A DNA stretch of 64,000 nt from Azadirachta indica (Eukaryota > Streptophyta > Magnoliopsida > Sapindales > Meliaceae), in contig CM040452.1 of NCBI GenBank assembly GCA_022749755.1, forward strand, positions 16,200,350 through 16,264,349, written 5' to 3'. Below are positions 21,401-34,224 of the stretch, piece by piece; position 1 is the first letter of the stretch, and every line of letters starts with the position of its first letter. Below the pieces are notes generated by a model. The model was not told the DNA's origin. It ran no database searches and worked only from the letters and a program-made list of their open reading frames with translations. A program made the translations under genes and the position numbers.

Positions 21401-24400
21401 CATTGGATCAACAAAAGGGGCCTGAAGAGCACCACCGGCCATTTGACCCCCCACTCTATTCAGATTATGTGATTCAGATGCCGCTGATAGATTTTGTCCA
21501 GAAGCAAAGCTTCCTCCAAGCACTCTTGAGTCCATCCCAGGAACTGCCATAGCTGATGCTGCAACATTTTCATACAATGGTGGCAGATTACCAGTGCTAA
21601 GCTGGCTAGCCATGACAGAGGCCAAAGATGGATGCAAGGAGTAACTGCCTAGACCATAGTTTGCCATACTATCCACATGCTGATACTGAGCAGCTAAGCC
21701 ACCACCACCATTAAGAGTCGATGTAGGAGATCCTTTCAAGTATGAGTTACTAGTAGGAACAGCAGACTTTTGTAATTCAACTGGCCTATCAGCTACAAGT
21801 AATGAGTTATTCAGGTCTGACACACCTCCATTGCCCTTAGCCAGGTCAGAGATAGACACTTTTGCTGATTGATGAGCAGGACGCATAGGTAAATGTCCTG
21901 GTTCAGACTTCTTTAGATATTTATTCTGCTTGATATGATTCTGACCACCCTGCAAGCCAAACAAATAATTTTGTTGGTTTTCAACATGCTGTTCGATCTC
22001 TGGTGGTAATTGGTTTTCTTCATTGATTATACCATTTGTCGACAAGTTCATGCCTGACAAAGCAGCTACAAGATCTGCAGACTCGTTTATTCCAGATGAG
22101 ACACCAGAAAATGAGTTTGGCCCAGTCAAGCCTCTCTTTTCAGAGGCTCCAGCTCTACCACCTCCAATAGGTGTTGGACAAGGACTGGGAGCTCTAGCAG
22201 CAAGTTGAGGATCAGGAGTGGTACTTCTGGACAAAGAAGCACCTAAAGCAGCAGCATATGTGTATGACGAAGGTGGACCAATAGTCTGGACACCAGATGA
22301 ACCTTGAACATTTGCACCAGGTCGCAAAGTATCTGCAGAATTCAATTCACGCCTCAAATTAGCTAGTTCAGCTTCAGCACAACCAATGGTCTCAATGCTT
22401 TCGTCAAAAGCATTACGGCTAGCCGGACGAGAAGGGTTTCCTGTGACAGGGGTTGCTCTCCCCAAATCATCCTGCATAGATATTAAATACTAATTCAGCA
22501 TAGAGTGAGGAGAAAAAAAACTCAATATAAAGCAGATTTAGAAGTAACAAATCGTCAACCAACTTCAGCAATAAAAATTAAACAAACATGCCACAGCATA
22601 AAAAGTTTCTATGCAGCTAATGAGAAGAGGATCAACTTGCAAAAGTTTGCAAATCAACTAAGAGAGGAAAACTAAATAACCCAACAGCAATATCAGATAC
22701 TAAAAGAATTAAATCTAGATTTATTGATAACCGCAATTGATACTTAAAACATCAACAGATATATGACAAATCAGATCAATCCAATCAATTCCCACTATTA
22801 TTGGATTTTGAAGCCCAAAGCTTTTTGTATTCCTTCCCATTTTGGACCCAGTATATAAAGAGATTCCACTTAAGACACAAATTGCAAAATGGTAATAAAC
22901 TAACCACAACAAATAATGAAGATAAGAATCAGAAATTCAAGACTAAGAGTGCCAATTTTTCAGACTGCTGGAAATAACTACCATCATCAGTAGAAAGCAG
23001 AAGTAGATTGACGATATGGCTATCTGAACTTATAAGAAGATCAATATTGGCTATCCAAGAAACTGAGAGTAGTTCTAAAGAAATACAATAAACAAAGCCA
23101 TACCAATGGCATAAGAAAATGCATTAAAGTACTTCAATTCAAACACAAAACTGCCAGTTGTAAGCTTTATGTAGGAGACAGAAAATAGAAAATACTAGAG
23201 ATGCAAACTCTCAATACAAACTCATCATACAAATTGCTGACATAATGCAATTGGATAAGTAAATATGTAAAAGTCAAAGTTGTTTCCATTCTAATCATTC
23301 TCATTATTGCATTGATTTATTCATATTTATACATTGAATCATGTTGTGTGACATCAGTTGGTTGTATTAGTTTGTACTATGTACTAAAAGAAATAAATAA
23401 AACAATAAGATGAGTGCACTGCCCAGGTTTTTAATATAACACTAGGCCTAATCAGAAACATATAAACTGAATTTGATTACTCAAGGTACAAACAATTTAT
23501 GCCCTTGACTAACAAACACCGTGCTTCCCTATGACTTGATTCTAATACACAAACACATCATTTATTGGTAAGCAGCTTACAAATTGGTATTTTTCTATAC
23601 AAGCTAAACCATTAATATGAACAAAAGATGCAAACTAATGTTAACATGAAGAAAACGAAAGTAGAAACATAACAAGAAAAAAAAGAAGTACTAACTAAAA
23701 GGAAGGCAAAACAATTTTGTATCCATCCATGACACTCATTGCAAAGCTGAATTTTCAATTAAACAACTAAAATTGTCTGAAATGGGGATATGTAATCAGA
23801 TGCTGCATATTACAGTTCAACCACAAGGGAAAGTAAAACACAGTTGCAACTGTCCCTGTCATTCCTAATAGGTGTGATATATCCAAAAACAAATGTAGAA
23901 CTATCAACAGGCAGAAATAAATTTCACAACACACACCAAGCGAAAAACGCAGCCACAGATAACTCAAAATTATCAGAGATACTGCAACAAAGAAAGACCC
24001 CGATCCAAAAAAGGTGCATTAAAGCAAAATTTATTTAAGCAAATCACCTGGAAGATTTCAGCAAGACTCTTCTGTTTGCTACCCAGTCCTATGCCCGACA
24101 AGCCGATGAGTCCATCACCTCCCCAATCTGCTGAGCCACAAACTTTGTCCTGCTCAATCTCACTCTCTTGTTTCCTCGAATCAAACCCTGGAGGCATTGA
24201 AAACAAAGAACTACTACCACCAGTACCACCATTATCCGCTCTATTCACTTTCCTCCTATCACCCAACACAGAACTCTCCCCTCTCAATCTCTGTGCAAAC
24301 CTCCAATCCTCTTTGGAAAGCAAAGGAGGCGGAAGCCTGGGGTTCAGATTCACATTTGTGTAGTAATAGGAAAGATAAGCTGGATCAGACCTAAGTTCCT

Positions 24401-24686
24401 CCTCAGAGGGAAAACCGTTATTATTTCCAACTTTAGCCCTAGAAAGCTCCGAGAAGGATGTAGTATTAGCACCAGCACCACCAAACAATCCACCAACTGC
24501 ACTCAATGAACCCTCCACGGTTGGTGGTGCTGAACCACTCCGATACAAGTTCAGCTCACGCTCGCGATCATCGGCCTCTTGCCTACGCTGTTCGCGGAGC
24601 AACAGCCCTATTTCTTTCTCCAAATCATCACCAAACGAACCCTCGTTGTTCCCTATCATTGGTCTCCTTCCCAATTCAGATAACAT
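18492..24686 (-). CDS. PUM2: Pumilio RNA-binding protein (APUM1/2/3 clade)
   Basis: Nine coding exons, 1,060 residues: 24048-24686, 20910-22471, 20680-20821, 20484-20591, 20082-20294, 19871-19981, 19315-19509, 18694-18868 and 18492-18529. All junctions are GT-AG and phases close exactly. The N-terminal 213 residues ([20 protein letters not shown]...) match plant Pumilio proteins and the next exon carries the low-complexity NABP region. Eight PUF repeats fill about residues 715-1050. The base-reading triplets are SR-Q, NY-Q, CR-Q, NH-Q, CR-Q, NY-Q, SN-E and NY-Q, predicting binding to UGUAUAUA in 3' UTRs. The protein would repress or destabilise bound mRNAs in the cytoplasm. Assignment to PUM2 rather than PUM1 or PUM3 is tentative. 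Intron 1 (about 1.6 kb) holds no recognisable gene. Confidence 0.95.
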
Positions 24687-24693
24687 TCTCTAA

Positions 24694-24702
24694 AAACCCT
24701 AA
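24694..24702. promoter_or_regulatory. Telo-box in the Pumilio 5' leader
   Basis: AAACCCTAA lies eight bases upstream of the Pumilio ATG (minus-strand gene). Telo-boxes are frequent near starts of translation-related and growth-related plant genes. Confidence 0.6.
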
Positions 24703-25143
24703 TTGATCATTACCGTTTTGACAAACTCCAAAAAAAAATAAATAATGACCACCCAGATGCAATAATCAAGCCATAAAACTCAAAACTTTCTCAAAATCAA
24801 AGATTGTTAATACTATAACGAGTAAACCCCATATTTACGGCCCCCCAAAAGCTCGTCTTTAAACCTATAACAATCAAAACTTTAACACCTAAACTAATAA
24901 TATCTTTTATGTATCAATCTAAAGAAAAAAAAAAATCCAGATGATCAAGCAACAAATAATTATGAAAAGACTGACTATCTGGTTCTAGAATTGATATCAT
25001 AAATTAAGGAACCCAAATTTGTGCACCATGTTAGAGAAACCGTTAAAAGAAAACAAGAAAACAGTGAAAGCAGTGAGCTAAGAACAAAGAAGAGAGAGCA
25101 GAAAGGAGATCACTCCGGCGGCGATTGGTTCTTACAAGAACCC

Positions 25144-25152
25144 TTAGGGTTT
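25144..25152. promoter_or_regulatory. Second telo-box near the Pumilio transcription start
   Basis: TTAGGGTTT inside the near-palindrome AACCCTTAGGGTTTT, about 460 bp upstream of the ATG and next to a CT/GA-rich stretch. It probably marks the core promoter or 5' UTR of the Pumilio gene. Confidence 0.5.
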
Positions 25153-28100
25153 TGTTCCAATTGAGGATGGGATTAAATACAGTGATAGTAAAAACAATTA
25201 TTATATATTTTCGTTTTTTTTAATATAAAAAAAAAAACTTACTTTATTTTTATTATAGTTAATAATAAATAATGTCCTAAAAATTAGGGTTAATTGACCA
25301 AAAGATAACCGACTGATGTTAGATAAATGGAATTTTCATTTTGAATTTAAATTTTATTTGCAGAGATAATGATGGTCTGATTTCCCAGTGTTCTAAAGGA
25401 GGAATCTGTGGGTGACACGTCAGCTCAATAGATTCGCTGCCTGAAGGAAAATTTAACGGTGTTACGTTTTGTTAAACCCAGAAAGTACAGTTAAATGCAC
25501 TTAAATATCTGAACTACCCCTCTCCTCTCTTCTCTTACTTCTACTTTTCGTTAGATTTTCTGCTCTCTGTTTATGTTCCAGAAGTCCTTCTTGTCTTTTC
25601 GCTTTTCAGTTTTCCATAATTATTAATTATATTTAAAACAAATAGATATAATTATTATTTAATAAATTAATTACACGTGTGCGTCAAACTGTGTCCTAAA
25701 ATATTATATAAATTTTAAAATTACGATAATATTTTTAATTTATTATAAAAAGAATGTATTTAAAATATAGGTTATATGGATTAACTACGTTGAGTTTTTT
25801 ATGAAATACAGAAATAGTAGGACAATCAGTTATGACTCGTTTGGAAATTTTGAATTCATATTAATGTTTTTTCACATTTATTATTTATCTTCAAATAACA
25901 TGTTCGTAATATGTGTTTCACATTTATATCAATGAAGTCCAACGACTATGGTCAAACCTTATTGTTTGGATGGGAAATTTTTTACATTTTCAAATAAATT
26001 TGATTTAGTCATAATCATGTCATGAGATGTTTTTTTTTTTTTCATTTTTCTAAAACAAGAAAGAAAACGATTGACTTGTTTTTTAATAAAATACCATGTA
26101 TATAGTGCAAATGAATAATATACTCTATAACTCTTTAATTTTTTCAACTTTTTTTAACAAACACAAATTTCATCCTAACCAATTTTTTTTTTGTTATAAT
26201 TCCAGTTTAAAAAATAAAAAAAAAAAAAAAAAACTACAACAACAAAAAAAATTAAAGAATACGTTGAAAAAAGAGTTACAAAAATTGAAAGAATATATAA
26301 GGTAAGTGAATATAAACTTGAACAAGCTACATAAGTTAAAATTCTAATATGAAACTTAAAATTTAAAATAAATTTTAGAATTCTAAATTTGAATATTTGG
26401 AAAAGGCACGTAATATAAAAATTGAAAAAAAAAAAGAAAAAAGAAAAAATGATATGCAATAATACATTGTAGTAAATCCGGCAACAAAATGGTGCTCCGG
26501 TCTGTTACAGTTTTTAATGCGCAGTTACGGAGGCAGCTAGATTCTGCTTGGATTTTATACAGTTAGCTAGAAAAAGAAATTTAACTAATTTTTGTTAAGA
26601 TAAGTTTGCTAGATGTGTCATGTTAAGCAATAAGCATCCCATGTTTATTACAAGAAAAATGAAAATAAATTGCTAAGTTGCCTTTTACCATAGACTAATT
26701 TTGATACCTCATTTAAATCATTGGGAATCTTAAATTTAAATATAATTTTATACATTCACTAGGGAAAATGAATTGTTGAAATGCTTTATTTTATTAATGA
26801 AACCTACAATGGTATAAATATGTTAACTATGTAATTTTATTTATATATGGGCACAACTTCTTATTAATATCTCTTAATGAACATCTACTAATAACACAAG
26901 CGAAAATTAATTTGATTGACTTAGGGGTTATTTATTTTTCTAACTGAACATAATTATTCAGATATTTAAGAGTTGTTTATTTTTTTGACTTATATTTGAA
27001 TATTTGTTAAAAATATTTTAATATAATTAAGTTAAAAATTTTGATTTAAATTTGAATGAATAAATATTTGAATAATTTAATATTTTTATTTTTTTTTAAA
27101 TATTTCATATTTTATTAATTTATTTACTAATAAAATTAAAATGCTAGTTAAATATTTTTGAAGTATCTCTTCTCTATTGTGGGTTCTCTCTATTTGTCTT
27201 CTTAATCTTACTTACTTATTTTATATTTTTTAATTATTATAATAAATTTATATATTTACATACTTATAACTATATTACAATATGATTTATTATTTTTATT
27301 GATCTTTATATTGTTAATTAGAAATTATTTTTTTTAAAGAAAATCATATATCAAACAAATAAATAATATACATACTACTAAAAAATTATTTTTTTTTTTT
27401 TATAATATAATTAAAATTATTATAAATAGAAACATATTATTTAAAAGGGTATATATGTTAACATATTAATTTTTAAACTTTTTATTCTATCAAAACAAAT
27501 AATTTAATATTTATTTTCAGATATTTTAAAATAAAAAAAAAACGCTACCTTAATGTGTAATATTTATAATCATATATATTGTTATCATTATTATTTCATC
27601 TTACATAACTTTTTTCTACACACTAACAGTAACACTATTGTATTTTGACGAAATTTGCTTCTAGAAATATGTTAAGAAGGTTGAAAAAAATAACCATAAT
27701 TAATATGTTAGGTTTTGGAAACTATTTGCGTCTTGACAATCTTTTTGAAATAGTTGATAAAATAATCATAATTATAATAAAAATTAATAACTTTTTTTTT
27801 TGTCTAAAAGAAATAGGTCAAATATTAATTCTATCAATCAATTCAAAATTTTATATGATCGAATAAAAATAAATCAAATTCCAGCCCTGTATCACACTAG
27901 TGATGTAATGTTAGGCAATCAGCTTTTTGGATTGATCAATTAACTCGGGATTAAATATTCCTTGAAAAGTAGGGTGTTGATTAATTGCTTTTAAAGTGTT
28001 AAGTAGGTAGGTGTTGGCAAAAACAAGTAAACATTAATTTACGGTTTGTATTGACATGAATATTACATAAATGTCGGAGGGCGGCTCATCTTCTATTACA

Positions 28101-28377
28101 TTATATTTATATTTACATGTAAAATTATAAAGAGAATTTTGTTATAACTTTATTAATTTAATACAAGTTAATTTTGGTATTGAGCCCCAAATTAACTAAT
28201 AATGTCTAAACTGCTATATCTCAATAGCATTAAGGCTTAAGTGTTTAGAACACTACTCTATAATTTCAATGTTTTCTTTTATTAAGTGAAATCTTAATAG
28301 CATTGTACCAAGTCTATATTTTATATTTAATGCAAATTCAACCATTTCAACCAAAGATATCAACTCTTTATTTTAAT
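25153..28377. other. AT-rich intergenic DNA
   Basis: Gene-poor sequence with long A and T runs. The 26930-27560 part begins GGGGTTATTTATTTTT and ends AAAACGCTACC, weakly like inverted ends of a MITE, but no target duplication was found. Open frames here are short and of low complexity. Confidence 0.5.
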
Positions 28378-29337
28378 GGGGTTTTAATATATATCTCTTT
28401 TAAAATTTACAATTTCAACACTTAAATAAAAAGTTTAAAAAAAGGCACACTTACTTCCCGTAAATTATCAATTGACCATTCATTTTCATTTAAATAGTTA
28501 TAACACCCTTAATTACTTTAAAGTAAAGTTTAAAAAACTCAATTTTAATTTATTTGATGTTCAAAAAATTAAAATCATTAAAATTTTGATTAATGACAAT
28601 TATAATTTATATTTATTTAAATTAAAAATTTATTTAATGGTATTTAAAATTAGAAACTTAATTAATGATATTTAAAATTAGCAATTTACCCATATTGATA
28701 TTTTTTTCCATTTTTCGTCATTGTGTAGTTTCATTAAATTTTTTGTGTAAACCCTAAAACTTACATTTGTTGTACGAGTCATAAGATTGATATTGAAGTG
28801 TGAATTTAATATGAATGTGTATAATATAAATCTTGTATTAAAATATTTTTGTAAGAAGAGTGAGGTTGATAAAGCTGCGGAGTTTATTACTAAAGAATTT
28901 GCAAAAAGAGGGGAGTAAGAAAGGCAGCGGCTTTACATATTAGGATTTAACATTTGAATAAATATAATATATGAATAAAAATTAACTTCCTAATTTGAAT
29001 AAATATTAAATAATGTAAACTAAAATTATCAAGTTAAATTATCATTAATTAAATTCTTAATTTTAATAAATATTAAATACACGTAAACTAAAATTGTCAA
29101 ATTAAATTGTCATTAATTAAATTTCTAATTTTTAAATAAATATAAATTAAAATTATTTTTGATTACATACAAATTAAATTTTTTATATTTTACTTTAAAA
29201 CAGTTAAAGGTATTATAATCATATAAATAAAATTGGATGGTCAACCAACGATTTAGAAGAGGTAAGTGTGTATTTATTTAAACCTTTCATTTAAGTATTA
29301 AAATCTCAAACCTTAGGGAGGTATGTGTTAAAATTCC
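28378..29337. mobile_element. Non-autonomous MULE-like DNA transposon with long inverted repeats
   Basis: The two ends are long imperfect inverted repeats of about 300 bp. For example, CACACTTACTTCCCGTAAAT near 28447 matches the reverse complement of the right arm near 29270, and TTGACCATTC near 28472 matches GGTTGACCATCC in the inverted right arm. Termini are GGGGTTTTAA and, inverted, GGAATTTTAA. The string TTATTTTAAT flanks both ends (28368-28377 and 29338-29347), consistent with the 8-10-bp target duplication of Mutator-like elements, though it is AT-rich. No transposase is present. The inner segment carries a PPR-like fragment. Confidence 0.65.
28811..28918 (+). pseudogene. PPR-like fragment inside the MULE-like element
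   Basis: A 35-codon frame reads NVYNINLVLKYFCKK then SEVDKAAEFITKEFAKRG. It aligns residue by residue with one PPR motif (Y-N-LI-x-L-C-K-x-G-x-V-D-x-A-x-E, ending in x-x-x-R-G). It sits between the inverted repeats and nothing else there is recognisable. It could be a captured gene scrap, as in Pack-MULEs, or a chance match. One motif is thin evidence. Confidence 0.4.
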
Positions 29338-29347
29338 TTATTTTAAT

Positions 29348-32300
29348 TTAAGTTTTATTTTTTAATTTAAAACTCATTTCTTTAGCCAATTGTTATAAGT
29401 TATAAACTAACATTATCTATTAGATTTTTTAAATTTTTAATATTTTATTATTACTAATTATTATAAACTGTGAAATAATATTTTTACACGAGTCAACTCT
29501 TTTTTTAACAAATATGAACTTGTTTATATTTACTCTAAAATTGAATGATATTCGTAGTAATCCGTAACATTTATATCACCGATAATCAAGGCCGAGGCCT
29601 GCGTTAGTAAAAGAGACATAGCAGTTCGCTTTCCGTAATCAATAGCATTTTATAATTCAAAAGAAAAAAATTAAGAGCATAATATATATGAGAGAGACTT
29701 TAATTTTATTTAATTAAAATGAAAATTATTATAATATTTAATTAGAAAGCCCTTGTTTGATTACTAAAGTATATACTAACCCACTTGTTCGATGATCCTT
29801 GCCTTTTAGTGTATAGTAATCAAGCTTTATTTTGAACTGTTTGGACACAACTATTTTAAACCTCCCTATTATAGAATATATTAGTTTATTTAATTATAGA
29901 ATAAATAATACAAAATTAACAATTTATCTTTTATTAGTAACAATATTAATAGTGAAACAAGTTTTGTGTTTCAAAATTGTGAATATGGAGTTATTGTGTT
30001 ATTTTTCTTCAAAACGTGATATACATCATAGAAACGATAATAAATTGCTATTTTTTTTTTAAATCTTATACATATTAGTATATTATTAATATAATAACCT
30101 GGATCTTGGAATTGAAGAAGATTAGATGGGTAGCGTTGAATTGTTAATGGGGTGCCATTACTGAATTTGAACTATTAGTATAAATTTCTGTCCTCATTAT
30201 CATCCCACTCCCGTCCCCTGCAATTATGAACTGGATTTTGATTAACATAAACATAATTGCATTGCCGACAACTATTTTTTATTTGCAAGAAGAAATTATG
30301 AAATTCTCCAAAAACATGTAACATGTTCAAGTGGACACCCCAAGCAATTGAATGGTACCATCAAATAACATTTACTAATTTAGATTTTTTTTCTATTTAC
30401 ATATAAAAATATATAAATTTTAATTTTTTTAGTTAACTATAAATAAAAAAAAATAAAAAAAACTTCTTTAATGAAATTATTATTTTTTTAAGCAGAAGGA
30501 TATCTAACTCATTATTGTTTTTTAAAAAAAAAAATTTATTCATTTACTAATATTACATATTACATATATAACTTATCAATATTACATTACAGATATATCA
30601 AAAAATATACACTCAATTGAGATAAAATTTGTCTCTATTTACTTTTTAGAAATAAGTTGGCCTTCATTTATAATAGGAAAAAATTAAAGTTGTACCCTTG
30701 ATTTAAGGGCAAGAGCGTCAAATAACATTCAAAATGTTGGTCCGCTATCAAAGGACTTTCGTTTCAGTTCCCCCTAAACTTCAAAATTTCTTAGACGCTG
30801 GACAACAACAATAGCATTAAAGCATAATTGATTAATTGTTTTGGTCAAATTAAGAGTGCAGCCAGTGGCGGTGAGCCTATATTTACAATAAAAAGTGTTT
30901 CTAATTCACATGTTTTCATTAAAGTTTAGTGGACTTTAATGGCTTTCAAAAATTGTGTTCCGCGCTCCATCTTGACTCTTTAGTTTAAAAACAAAAATGT
31001 AAACAGTAAAAAATTATTACATTACGTCTTTTCTAGCTAGTAATTGTGGTTTGGAATGGTTCATTATACTCATATTTTGTAATTAAAATTGGATTTTCCT
31101 CTATGTTTTTTCTGAAATAGGATTAGTCTATGTCAATTGCAAGAATAGGTTTTTAAGTTTTAAGTTTTAAGTTTAAAACTGGGTTAGTTTAATAAAATCA
31201 CGTTTTTGAAGGTTGGTGGTAATCAACGGTGAGGCCCAAATCCAGAAATTGAAACGAGTACCAATTATAGTTGGACCCATTTATGAGTATGAGTATGAGT
31301 ATGACACATCCAACACACATTGATTACATTAACATGATGGTGTTGGCGTTAGCCAGAAAATGATACCACTGCCACGTGATCAAAATATATCTCTCTCTAA
31401 TTTCTTGTTTCTCAATTACTTTCGAGTTAATGAATTAACTACTGTCTTCTGTTTTGTTCTGTTCTTGTTTGGTGTTGGTCATCGTTCAAAAATGTGGGCT
31501 ATCTGCAAGATTTTGTGTTGGATTAAAAAGAATGTGGATACCACAAATAACAGGGAATTAGCGAGGACTCGTATTCCATCCTTTTAGCTTTTCTAAATTC
31601 GCTCTGTGTCGACCTTTTTTTTAATTTTATTTTTCCTTCTTAATGCCCATATTTCCTAATTTGTATTGCGTGATTTGCTGCATACGGCATGTACAGCATT
31701 TCTTAGGATCTAAAAGTACTTAATTTTGGAAGATTCAATGGGTTTTTATTAAATTGATTGCTCTTCCCAAACTTTACAGAGGATTTTGAGCTTCTTACTA
31801 ATTTCAATTACTATTCATGTTGTTTTTTTTAATATAAAAAAAAAAAAAAAAAATTGATTAAGAGCGTGCAAAATGAACAAAGAAAGCCTTTGTGAATCAT
31901 CAAGATGCCCTTCAGAAATAGACGATTTAGGAGACACGCAATAATGAACGGCCACCATACTTTTCCTTTTGATCTGTCCCTCTACGACGCAGATAAAAAG
32001 AACAACACAATAAAGCTTTTTCTCCTTTTTCTTTGTTCTTAGCATCTCCAAAATGGGGAAGAAGATGCTTTGTGTGTCTTTCTCACTTTAGTCTTTGTTT
32101 CTGATAAATGAATGATGGAATGTGGATCAACACGTGGCAACCAAATACTATTTCATAGTCTGTGGGTATGACGCATGGGAGCTATGGAAATGCATTAATT
32201 GGATATTGGACTTGGACCAAATCTTTCTGAGAATGAAAACCATGCCTAAACATTTTATTTTCAACAAATACAAATACATGTTTGCTTTTGTGTTTCTTTT

Positions 32301-33033
32301 AATACAAATTGGTGTATTTTAGCTTTTTGGGTGTGTATATATATACATATATATATATATATTATTATTATTAAAAATTTAGAAAACTCTTATTAATATT
32401 AACTCCTACGTTGTCACACAGCCTGTCAATTTAATTCCACAAGTTACATAAAATTGACTTTCATGAGAAAGACATCGAGGCCTTCATTATATATCTAGCT
32501 AGATATGCTTCTCACAGCTTAGCATCAAATTATTTTTTAGAATCAAGCTCATATTCAAAATTTGACATTTGACATAAAAACAAATCACAAATGAATGTTG
32601 ACAGTAATCCGAATATGCTAAACTCCACAAGCACATATAATGATATAAATGCATGATGTTCCATGCTTAAAATATTATACAACATGATTATATTATAAGC
32701 AAGCTTGGATTTTTACTAGTGTAATCAAATTTAATAATTCAAAAAACCTAAACCGATTAATTAAATCCCAGCAATTGAATTTTAAAGAGTAAATTTTTAG
32801 TCAAGGAAATTTCGTAGCTGTTGTTGAAATGTGGGGCCCCTCCGCAGCACGAGACAATAACACAGGTTTTGCCTCGCTAAGCATCTTGGCTGTGCCAGGT
32901 GTCTCTTTCCAGGCAATTCATAGTTTTACCCTCAACCTCGGTTCTGGTCAACATGTCCACGCGGCGACGCATATCAGCCTATCGCCAATCACGAATTGCC
33001 AAGTATTTTCACTCGTTTTACTCTTGTCGATCG
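29348..33033. other. AT-rich intergenic DNA upstream of the RDUF-type gene
   Basis: No gene recognised. It contains an (AT)n run near 32337-32361, poly-A and poly-T runs, and low-complexity open frames such as 31815-32051 on the minus strand. The right end is the promoter of the RING gene at 33121. Confidence 0.5.
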
Positions 33034-33040
33034 TATATAA
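33034..33040 (+). promoter_or_regulatory. TATA box of the RDUF-type gene
   Basis: TATATAA, 81 bp upstream of the ATG at 33121, which leaves a plausible 5' UTR of about 50 bases. Confidence 0.6.
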
Positions 33041-33120
33041 TCCCTTTCCCTTCGCTTCTTTCTTCAAATCTCTCGGACTCCCTCTTAGAAGTCTTCTGAA
33101 GTTTTCGATTCGATTAACAA

Positions 33121-34224
33121 ATGTCATCATCGCCGACGGCGTCGTATTGGTGCTACAGATGTCTACGCATCGTCCGCTCCTTGTCACAGTTCGATGGTAT
33201 CACGTGTCCGTTTTGCGACAGTGGGTTCTTAGAACAAATTGAAACAGAAGTCACTACAGATCAGTTAGATCATGATATCAGCCGTCCATTTTCAGTGGCA
33301 GCCATGCTCATGATCGACAACAACAGTCAAGATTCAGGCCAAAGAACAACCTTGAATTCCCGACGAAGAAATCGACGAAACTTCCGCAACCAACAGCTTG
33401 CTTTCTTCAATCCCGTGATCGTCCTACGTGGTCAGCGCAGCGAAGAAGATGGCAGTAATAACAGCAGCTTTGAACTATACTACGACGACGGTTCTGATTC
33501 GGGTCTAAGACCAATACCGGAGAGCGTATTAGAGTTTCTGATGGGTTCGGGTTTTCATCTGTTACTCCGACAACTTGCTCAAATTGATCTGACAGGGTTA
33601 GAGCGTCCGGAGAATTTGCCAGCATCAAAAGCTGCAATCGATTCAATGCCCACAATTGAGATTTCATCAACCCATACGAGCTCAGAATGTCACTGCGCAG
33701 TTTGCACAGAGCCGTTTGAGCTTGGAATTAAGGCTAGAGAGCTGCCATGCAAGCATATTTATCACACAGATTGTATTTTACCATGGCTAGCGATGCGAAA
33801 CTCGTGCCCAGTTTGCAGACACGAGTTGCCAGTAGAAGAAAGCCCGCAAGAAAGTGAAAATTTGGAGCAAAGCAGTGAACAAGAAACAATGATGGGCTTG
33901 TCTATTTGGAGATTGCCGGGAGGTGGGTTTGCAGTGGGAAGATACAATGGCAGAAGAGTGGCAGGAGAAAGAGGGTTATCGGTTGTGTTTAGTGAAATAG
34001 ACGGTGAGTCTAATGAAAGAAGGGTATCCCGGAGAACGATTTCTTGGGTTGGAAGGAGTTTGCGGGGAGAGCGTAACGGCGGCGGCGGCGGGTTTAGGAG
34101 GGTTTTTCGTGGGTTGGGGTCGTTATTCAGGAGGTTTAGGAGTAACAATAATGATTCTTCTTTGAGTTCGCGTTCCAATTATGAAATTGATCTGCAGTCT
34201 CATAGAAGTATTGTTCTCGAATGA
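33121..34224 (+). CDS. RDUF2: RING-H2 E3 ubiquitin ligase with DUF1117 (RDUF1/RDUF2 type)
   Basis: Intronless frame of 367 residues. The N-terminus has a zinc ribbon (C11, C14, C29 and C32 in YWCYRC...CPFC). A RING-H2 finger starts at C192: CAVCTEPFELG, then CKHIYHTDC, then CPVCRHELP. The C-terminal DUF1117 has LSIWRLPGGGFAVGRYNG and a DG-type end. In Arabidopsis, RDUF1 and RDUF2 are ABA- and drought-related E3 ligases. This gene's position beside LUX and ZIP2 fits RDUF2 (At5g59550), though RDUF1 sits beside LUX in the paralogous block. The tail 300-345 is Arg/Gly-rich (GERNGGGGGFRR). Confidence 0.92.
   Translation: MSSSPTASYWCYRCLRIVRSLSQFDGITCPFCDSGFLEQIETEVTTDQLDHDISRPFSVAAMLMIDNNSQDSGQRTTLNSRRRNRRNFRNQQLAFFNPVIVLRGQRSEEDGSNNSSFELYYDDGSDSGLRPIPESVLEFLMGSGFHLLLRQLAQIDLTGLERPENLPASKAAIDSMPTIEISSTHTSSECHCAVCTEPFELGIKARELPCKHIYHTDCILPWLAMRNSCPVCRHELPVEESPQESENLEQSSEQETMMGLSIWRLPGGGFAVGRYNGRRVAGERGLSVVFSEIDGESNERRVSRRTISWVGRSLRGERNGGGGGFRRVFRGLGSLFRRFRSNNNDSSLSSRSNYEIDLQSHRSIVLE

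Noticed and set aside
26931..27560. Possible hAT-like MITE (ends GGGGTTATTTATTTTT / AACGCTACC)
   Set aside because: The ends match poorly when inverted and no 8-bp target duplication is present.
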